From Streptoalloteichus tenebrarius (GTDB lineage Bacteria; Actinomycetota; Actinomycetes; Mycobacteriales; Pseudonocardiaceae): 64,000 nucleotides of DNA. The stretch is from assembly GCF_024171885.1 (NCBI RefSeq), contig NZ_JAMTCP010000003.1, forward strand, positions 124,001 to 188,000, in the 5' to 3' direction. The position numbers and the translations under genes are program-made. The notes under the pieces are model-generated. The model searched no databases, had not been told where the DNA came from, and saw only the letters and a program-made list of their open reading frames with translations. Below are positions 59,519 to 64,000 of the stretch, one piece after another (positions within the stretch are counted from its first letter, which is position 1; each line of letters starts with the position of its first letter).

Positions 59519-60340
59519 TCAGCGAGCGGCCCGGTAGGCGATGCCAGAGGCGTTGGGTGCGGAGCCGTCGTAGAGACCGGTGGGGCTGGTGGCGGTGGAC
59601 AACGTGAACCAGGCGAAGCGCTCCACGAAGGGCAGGCTTCGCAGCATCGCGGTGGAGTTCCGCACGAAGTCGACCTGCTCACGCTCACTCGGGTAACGCG
59701 GGGTCGGTCCGCTGAAGTCGATCAGACCGTACTCGGTGAGCCAGATCGGTTTGCGGTACCGGTCGTAGACCGCCTGGAGATAGCTCCGCAGATGCCCGAC
59801 CGCCGCGCCGGAGAAGTCTCTGCCGTACCAGTGCAACGGAATGAAGTCGACCCGGTAGCCCCGGGCTGCCGCGCCACTCATGAACCTGTCAAGCCATCCG
59901 CCCGGCCGGGCCCCTCCGGATGCCACGGCCGGGGCGCCCAACCGCATTCCGGTGGCCTGCAACCGCGGCCACAGGTCGAGTGCCCGTTCGACGGAGATGT
60001 TCGCCTGACTGGCCAGATCGGGTTCGTTGAAGCCCAACAGGGTGGTGCCGGAGGCCTTGGCCCGGTTCAGGTCGGTGTCCGTCACCGAGCTGGGACCCCA
60101 GATCATCGGCACGAACTCGACTCCCGACGGGGCGGTGATTCCTCTGGTGTGCGAGGTCCAGGTGTAGAACCACCCGGCGCGGACGTCGGCGAGGGCCGCG
60201 TTGACGCCCGCGACATTCGCGGCGCTGACACCCTTCTTCGTGGCGGCGGCGGCCGAGGCCGGTGATGAGGTCAATGTCGTCGCGCCGAGCACCGTCAGCA
60301 CGGCCAGGACAAGGGTCACGACCAGGCGCGTTCGTCGCAT
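59519..60340 (-). CDS. Secreted glycoside hydrolase, GH128/Asl1-like
   Basis: The protein is 273 residues from the ATG at 60340 behind AAGGAG. A signal peptide of about 31 residues (basic start, hydrophobic core, ASA cleavage) is clear. The catalytic fold pattern matches Asl1/GH128 proteins: FYTWTSHTRGITAPSGVEFV, MIWGPSS, LLGFNEPD (the Glu is the acid/base), FIPLHWYG, and PIWLTEYGLID (the Glu nucleophile). Members cleave beta-1,3-glucans, suggesting action on fungal walls. A hairpin follows the stop. Confidence 0.85.
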   Translation of the reverse strand: MRRTRLVVTLVLAVLTVLGATTLTSSPASAAAATKKGVSAANVAGVNAALADVRAGWFYTWTSHTRGITAPSGVEFVPMIWGPSSVTDTDLNRAKASGTTLLGFNEPDLASQANISVERALDLWPRLQATGMRLGAPAVASGGARPGGWLDRFMSGAAARGYRVDFIPLHWYGRDFSGAAVGHLRSYLQAVYDRYRKPIWLTEYGLIDFSGPTPRYPSEREQVDFVRNSTAMLRSLPFVERFAWFTLSTATSPTGLYDGSAPNASGIAYRAAR

Positions 60341-60519
60341 CTGCTCACTCCTTTCGCGCTCCTCGGAGTTGACCTGACGCTGTTCACGTGATGGGACGAT
60401 CACGGGAACTCCATCGGAGATCATCCTTGTGCGGCAACGGAAACGACAGAGGTTGCGCGCACCCAAGGGGCGAGAGGCCCCGGGGAGGCGGCTCCCCGCC
60501 TCCCCGGCTCAGAGAGTGC

Positions 60520-60954
60520 TCAGTCGATGCAGAATTCGTTGCCCTCGATGTCCTGCATTACAATGCACGACTCGTTTTCCTCATCGGCATACAGCGTTTG
60601 CACATGGGTCGCGCCGAGCGCGACCAGTCGTGCGCACTCGGCTTCGAGCGTGGCGAGGCGCTCGGCCCCGACGAGCCCGGTGCCGACCCGGACGTCGAGG
60701 TGCACCCGATTCTTGACGATCTTGCCCTCGGGGACGCGCTGGAAGTACAGGCGCGGGCCCACGCCTGAGGGATCACTGCACGCGAACCACGATCCCCGCT
60801 TCTCAGGAGGAAGGGTGCGGTTGAACTCGTCCCAGGTGGCGAACCCCTCCGGCGGTGGCGGGGTGACGTACCCCAACACCTCGCACCAGAAGCGAGCGAG
60901 GCGCTCCGGTTCCGCGCAGTCAAAGGTGACCTGGAACTTCTTGATCGCTGACAT
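60520..60954 (-). CDS. VOC-superfamily (glyoxalase-like) protein
   Basis: The protein is 144 residues from the ATG at 60954. It begins KKFQVTFDCAEPERLARFWC and carries KNRVHLDVRVG in the middle (His metal position) and IVMQDIEGNEFCID at the end (Glu ligand), the vicinal-oxygen-chelate pattern. Members range from glyoxalase to drug-binding and dioxygenase proteins. The substrate is unknown. It lies downstream, on the opposite strand, of CRISPR array 2. Confidence 0.82.
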   Translation of the reverse strand: MSAIKKFQVTFDCAEPERLARFWCEVLGYVTPPPPEGFATWDEFNRTLPPEKRGSWFACSDPSGVGPRLYFQRVPEGKIVKNRVHLDVRVGTGLVGAERLATLEAECARLVALGATHVQTLYADEENESCIVMQDIEGNEFCID

Positions 60955-61086
60955 CGGGCGCACCATACCGAGCACCAGGGGACCCCGCCGCTCATTTCCC
61001 CAGGTGACGCCCCCGTGGTCCCCGGGATCCAGCCCTGACCCACCACCCCGCCTGAACGACGAACGAACGGGAGCACTCACGAACAG

Positions 61087-61132
61087 GTTCAAAACCAGCG
61101 ACCACCCAAGCTAAAGTCCCAGCTCAGGAAGT
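61087..61132 (+). promoter_or_regulatory. CRISPR leader of array 2
   Basis: This stretch (GGTTCAAAACCAGCGACC, then CTAAAGTCCCAGCTCAGG) precedes the first repeat of array 2 and aligns to the leader of array 1 at 43940-43988, including the CAAAACC and CAG..CAG blocks. It is AT-richer than neighbouring DNA. Confidence 0.65.
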
Positions 61133-61405
61133 ATCGTCCCCGCACACGCGGGGATGAGTCCGGGACTGGCCCGACTCTGACAGCGACCGAAACATCGGCC
61201 CCGCACACGCGGGGATGAGTCGTGGCATACCGCATGTGGGATTGCCGCGTGTACATCGTCCCCGCACACGCGGGGATGAGTCCGTGTTCGCCGGGGCGGA
61301 GGTAAAAACGTAAACTATCGGCCCCGCACACGCGGGGATGAGTCCGCGCTCCACGCGCCGAGGGCGGCGAGGTCGGCATCGGCCCCGCACACGCGGGGAT
61401 GAGTC
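61133..61405 (+). CRISPR. Type I-E CRISPR array 2 (5 repeats, 4 spacers)
   Basis: Repeats start at 61133, 61194, 61255, 61317 and 61378. The spacing is 61 bp except the third interval of 62. The repeat begins ATCGTCCCC or ATCGGCCCC, continues GCACACGCGGGGATGAGTC, and ends in GAGTC where most array 1 repeats end in GGCTC. No cas genes are near. A hairpin (61409-61442) follows the last repeat. Confidence 0.95.
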
Positions 61406-61408
61406 TGC

Positions 61409-61442
61409 GACGGCGGGGCCAACTCGTCTGGCCCCCGCCGTC
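61409..61442 (+). terminator. Terminator after CRISPR array 2
   Basis: GACGGCGGGGCCA (61409-61421) pairs with TGGCCCCCGCCGTC (61429-61442), with one bulge, followed by GGTTTCTG. It sits between the array end and the DUF397 gene stop, so it may serve both strands. Confidence 0.7.
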
Positions 61443-61456
61443 GGTTTCTGTCCAGG

Positions 61457-61669
61457 TCAGCTCAGGTCGAGCCGACCGGTCTTCACGGTGTTGACGAACG
61501 CGGTGAACGCGGCCGGGGCGAAGACGAGCGCCGGCCCGGCCGGGTTCTTCGAGTCGCGAACGGCCGCAGCTTCAGGCAGGCTTCCGGTGACCTCTACGCA
61601 TGCCTGTGCTCCGTTGGAACGGCTGGACTTCCGCCACCCCGTGGCCGATGAAGCTGCTAACTCCCACAT
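61457..61669 (-). CDS. DUF397 protein
   Basis: The protein is 70 residues from the ATG at 61669, 8 bp after AGGGGAG; a GTG at 61678 is possible. It shows the DUF397 signature: GWRKSSRSNGAQACVEV, then VRDSKNPAGPALVF and FTAFV. DUF397 genes usually follow an XRE-family regulator in actinomycetes and act as its small partner. Here the adjacent regulator is only a broken TPR gene (61778), so the usual XRE partner is absent. Confidence 0.85.
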   Translation of the reverse strand: MWELAASSATGWRKSSRSNGAQACVEVTGSLPEAAAVRDSKNPAGPALVFAPAAFTAFVNTVKTGRLDLS

Positions 61670-61747
61670 CGCAACCACTCCCCTCGACCCGAGTCAGATC
61701 CGATGGTCCCCCACGACAGGTCGCCGAACGAGGGGCCAAACGAACGC

Positions 61748-61772
61748 GGGCGGGGGCCAACGGCCCCCGCCC
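61748..61772 (-). terminator. Hairpin after the TPR regulator remnant
   Basis: A perfect 11-bp stem (GGGCGGGGGCC and GGCCCCCGCCC) with an AAC loop lies 5 bases beyond the stop at 61778. It is a likely terminator for the minus-strand gene. Confidence 0.6.
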
Positions 61773-61777
61773 TCGGT

Positions 61778-62782
61778 TTAGGCCGCTGACCGCAGCGCGG
61801 TGACATCATGGGCGAGCTGGTGAACGGCGCTGTTCTGCCGGTGTCGCTGGGCTTGGTCCTGCAATGGTTTCAGGTGGTCCCGCAACCGGGTGGAGGCCAG
61901 CTCGCGCACCGCCTTCACCGCCCGCTGTCCCCGCTCCGCGCCAGCGTCGTACTCGCCTTCGGCAAGCAGGCACGTCGCCAGCCACGCGAGGTTGAACGCC
62001 CGCTGACGCGCGTGGTCGGCGGGGATGTCGGCCAGCGCCCGCTCCAGGCGCGTGATGGCCTCAGCCCGATGGTGTTCATCGGTCAGTCCGAGCTGGCTGT
62101 GCACCCGCGCGGCCGCGGCCTGAAGCGCGGCCTGGTCGAAGAACCGCGCGAACCCGGGATGCTCCTCGTCCCGGTCGGCGGCGTCGGCGAACTCGTCCTC
62201 GGCGCGCCGCAGCGCGGTGACCGCCTGTCCGGCATCACCCAGGTGGGCGTAGGCGACGGCTTCGTTGGCCAGCAGGAACGCCACCGCCAGGTGCGAGCGC
62301 GAGTCCTGGGCGGCGATCTGCCCGAGCTGGAAGAACGTCAACGCCTCGCCCGGATCGCCGTTGTCCAACGGCACGCGGCCGAGGTGGTGCAGCACGATCG
62401 CGGTGTGCGCCGGGTCGCCGGCCTCCTGCGTGTCGCGGACGGCCTGGCCCAGGTAGCGGCGGTCCACCCGGCCAGGGTCTTGGTCTCGGCGACCGCCGTC
62501 AGCAGGCGGGGTCGAAGCGTGTCCGGGCAGGCGGTCAGCAGCGATTCGGCCCACTGGGTGTGGGCCAGGATCGCGTCACGGCAGGAGCCGCCGCCGTGGG
62601 CCAGGTCGTGGGCGCGCAGGCCCGCGGTGAGGGACCGCACCTGGTCGACCTCGGCCACGCCGACCCGGCCGGCGGTGGGGGGTGGGGACGGGGGTCACGG
62701 CGAGCAGGTCCCGTTCGGATGAGGTGAGCGCAGCACCCATGACAATCTTGCTGACCAGTCCGAGGAAACCGCGACGTTCCAT
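61778..62782 (-). pseudogene. TPR-containing regulator protein broken by two frameshifts
   Basis: From the ATG at 62782 the frame reads MERRGFLGLVSKIVMGAALT, then TSSERDLLAVTPVPTP. A shift near 62675 leads to a second frame (VGVAEVDQVRSLTAGLRAHD, then GGGSCRDAILAHTQWAESLL). A second near 62475 leads to the long third frame (RRYLGQAVRDTQEAGDPAHT, then LGRVPLDNGDPGEALTFFQL and TPR-like helices to the end). Together they make one 330-residue TPR protein of the kind fused to XRE regulators. The poly-C run near 62680 is a likely error or slip site. As it stands it is non-functional. Confidence 0.7.
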
Positions 62783-63115
62783 GAAGTCGTTGTCCTTCGT
62801 GCCGTGGGGAGCGGGTGTCGCGGACCAGCGTCGGGCAGCGGGGGGCTGGGACGACGTCGACCCCCAGCTCGCCTACGCCGCGCTGGCGTACGCCCACGAG
62901 CTGGGTGTCACCCTGTTCGACACCGCCGACGTCTACGGCCTGGGCCGCTCCGAACGCCTGCTGGGACGGCTGTCGCGGCAGGTGGATCGAACCGAGGTGG
63001 TGGTCTCCAGCAAGGTGGGCTACTTCGCCGGCACCCTTACCATCCGCGCCAGGTCACCCACCAGCTCGCCACCACCCTGGACAACCTGGGCACCGACCAC
63101 CTGGACGTCGGTGAA
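62781..63115 (+). pseudogene. Truncated aldo/keto reductase
   Basis: The ATG at 62781 overlaps the ATG of the opposite-strand TPR gene (CATG shared). The frame reads SLSFVPWGAG, then HELGVTLFDTADVYGLGRSE (Asp and Tyr catalytic residues of the AKR family) and VVSSKVGYF. A shift near 63040 leads to HPRQVTHQLATTLDNLGTDH, then LDV, after which the barrel stops. The remaining two-thirds of the enzyme are missing. It is a pseudogene. Confidence 0.65.
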
Positions 63116-63213
63116 CACCGCCTTCGCGCCGGTTGCGCCACACCGCCCGGGACATCCGATCAGGGCATCACCAGAGCCCAACACCTGGCGCCGACAAGGC
63201 CGTTTCCTTCCCG

Positions 63214-64000
63214 TCACGCTGACGAGGGTGGGATCTGGTCGAGGAACTCCCGCACCACCGGGGTTCGGTGCCGCGCCAGACGTGCGCGGAGCGCGGCCAG
63301 GGTGCGGTCGGCGCGCGCGGAGTCGATGCTGTCGTGACAGCGCACGGCTTGCAGACACAGGTCCGCGGCGGCGTCCGGGTCCCCCAGCGCCAGGTGAGCC
63401 TCGGCCGCACGCGCCAGGTAGATGACCGCGCCCGCCGGGTAGGTGGCGATGTCGAAGGAGTCCTTGGCGGTGGTGAAGTGGTGGACGGCACGGCGCGCGT
63501 CCCCCAGATCCAGCGCGCAGGACCCGGCGAGCATGTGCAGCTCGGTGGTGTTGATCCAGTAACACCAGGACGGTTCGTGGTCGCACCCCTTGGTGATCGC
63601 GTCGAACGCGGCGTTGAGGGCCGTGGCGCAGCGGGACTGGTCGCCGAGTTTGGACAGCGCTCGCGCTTGACGGGCGTGCAGGATCGCGATGGTCTTGGGG
63701 GTGGCACGGCCCCGGATGGAACGCTGGGCGGTCTCCACCAGGGCGACGGCGTCCTGGGGGTTGCCGCGGCTGTAGAGCTGGATGGCCATGAACGCCATCG
63801 TGTTCGCGCCGACCAGGGTGTCGCCGGCCGTGGCGGAGGCACGCAACGCGGTGAGGTAGTAGCGCTGGGCGGCCGCGTGGTGACCGGAGTCGTAGGACAG
63901 CCAACCGCACAGGCGTGCCGCTTCGGCGGCCAGGCCATACAGTCCTTGCTCGACCTCGGTGGTGTGGGTGGTGTCGGTGATCAAGCCGGTGAGCAGACGG
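63214..64000 (-). CDS. TPR-domain regulator (C-terminal part; continues beyond window)
   Basis: The frame is open from 63214 through position 64000, so the N-terminus lies outside. The visible 262 residues are repeated TPR-like helices (GLAAEAARLCGWLSYDSGHH, then AQRYYLTALRASATAGD, and GDARRAVHHFTTAKDSF), the pattern of the C-terminal half of XRE-family/BTAD-like regulators of actinomycetes. A helix-turn-helix is expected before it. It probably represents a regulator related to the broken one at 61778. Confidence 0.65.
   Translation of the reverse strand, partial: RLLTGLITDTTHTTEVEQGLYGLAAEAARLCGWLSYDSGHHAAAQRYYLTALRASATAGDTLVGANTMAFMAIQLYSRGNPQDAVALVETAQRSIRGRATPKTIAILHARQARALSKLGDQSRCATALNAAFDAITKGCDHEPSWCYWINTTELHMLAGSCALDLGDARRAVHHFTTAKDSFDIATYPAGAVIYLARAAEAHLALGDPDAAADLCLQAVRCHDSIDSARADRTLAALRARLARHRTPVVREFLDQIPPSSA

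Noticed and set aside
1-64000. tRNA, rRNA or transposase genes
   Set aside because: I scanned for GGTTCGA-type T-loops, rRNA landmarks and transposase motifs and saw none that held up.

Overview
The window is high-GC (about 70%) actinobacterial chromosome. GTG starts are frequent, Shine-Dalgarno sites are GGAG-like, most operon joints are ATGA or GTGA overlaps, and several families are typical of filamentous actinomycetes (DUF397, TPR regulators of the XRE type, IdeR/DmdR-type iron box, type I-E CRISPR repeats). A Pseudonocardiales or Streptomyces-like organism fits; the genus cannot be fixed from sequence alone.

Positions 1924-28673 (minus strand) hold the main feature: a 23-gene extracellular contractile injection system (eCIS, Afp/PVC/Streptomyces-CIS type) reading from a coiled-coil protein and a DUF4255 terminator-like protein through two sheath and two tube genes, DUF5908, LysM, split hub (gpD) and spike (gpV), PAAR, gp25, baseplate J and gpI-like proteins, four tandem paralogues of unknown function, a tape-measure-type protein, an AAA+ ATPase, two lectin-like proteins and a DUF4157 nuclease effector carrying a bipartite NLS-like motif. 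A response regulator gene (29027-29695) and a 20-bp palindrome lie just upstream. In front of the cluster are a partial erythromycin esterase and its likely divergent regulator.

Positions 29858-43860 are a mosaic of small modules: a guanidine exporter under a guanidine-III riboswitch, a decayed deaminase toxin/Imm1 immunity pair, a secreted M60 peptidase, an MFS pump with divergent MarR regulator, a decayed two-component system, a sugar nucleotidyltransferase, a second-type lysyl-tRNA synthetase, a CGNR regulator divergent from an alpha/beta hydrolase, and an iron-siderophore binding lipoprotein plus reductase behind an iron box.

Positions 43989-45480 are a 25-repeat type I-E CRISPR array and 61133-61405 a second, 5-repeat array. 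Both have related leaders and the same orientation, but no cas gene is present in the window. Between them lie a TetR/hydroxyacyl-CoA dehydrogenase/acetoacetate decarboxylase module with a shared operator, a phosphodiesterase, an arsenic operon (arsR-acr3-arsC), a large membrane M48 peptidase, trpF, a LysE exporter, a B3/4-domain protein, a GH128-like secreted hydrolase and a VOC protein.

An unusual number of genes are broken by one-base shifts or internal deletions: Imm1, the deaminase, a MarR remnant, a response regulator/kinase pair, a GNAT acetyltransferase, a macrolide-type glycosyltransferase, a TPR regulator and an aldo/keto reductase. Either this chromosome arm is decaying or some single-base indels are assembly errors; both possibilities are flagged where they apply.
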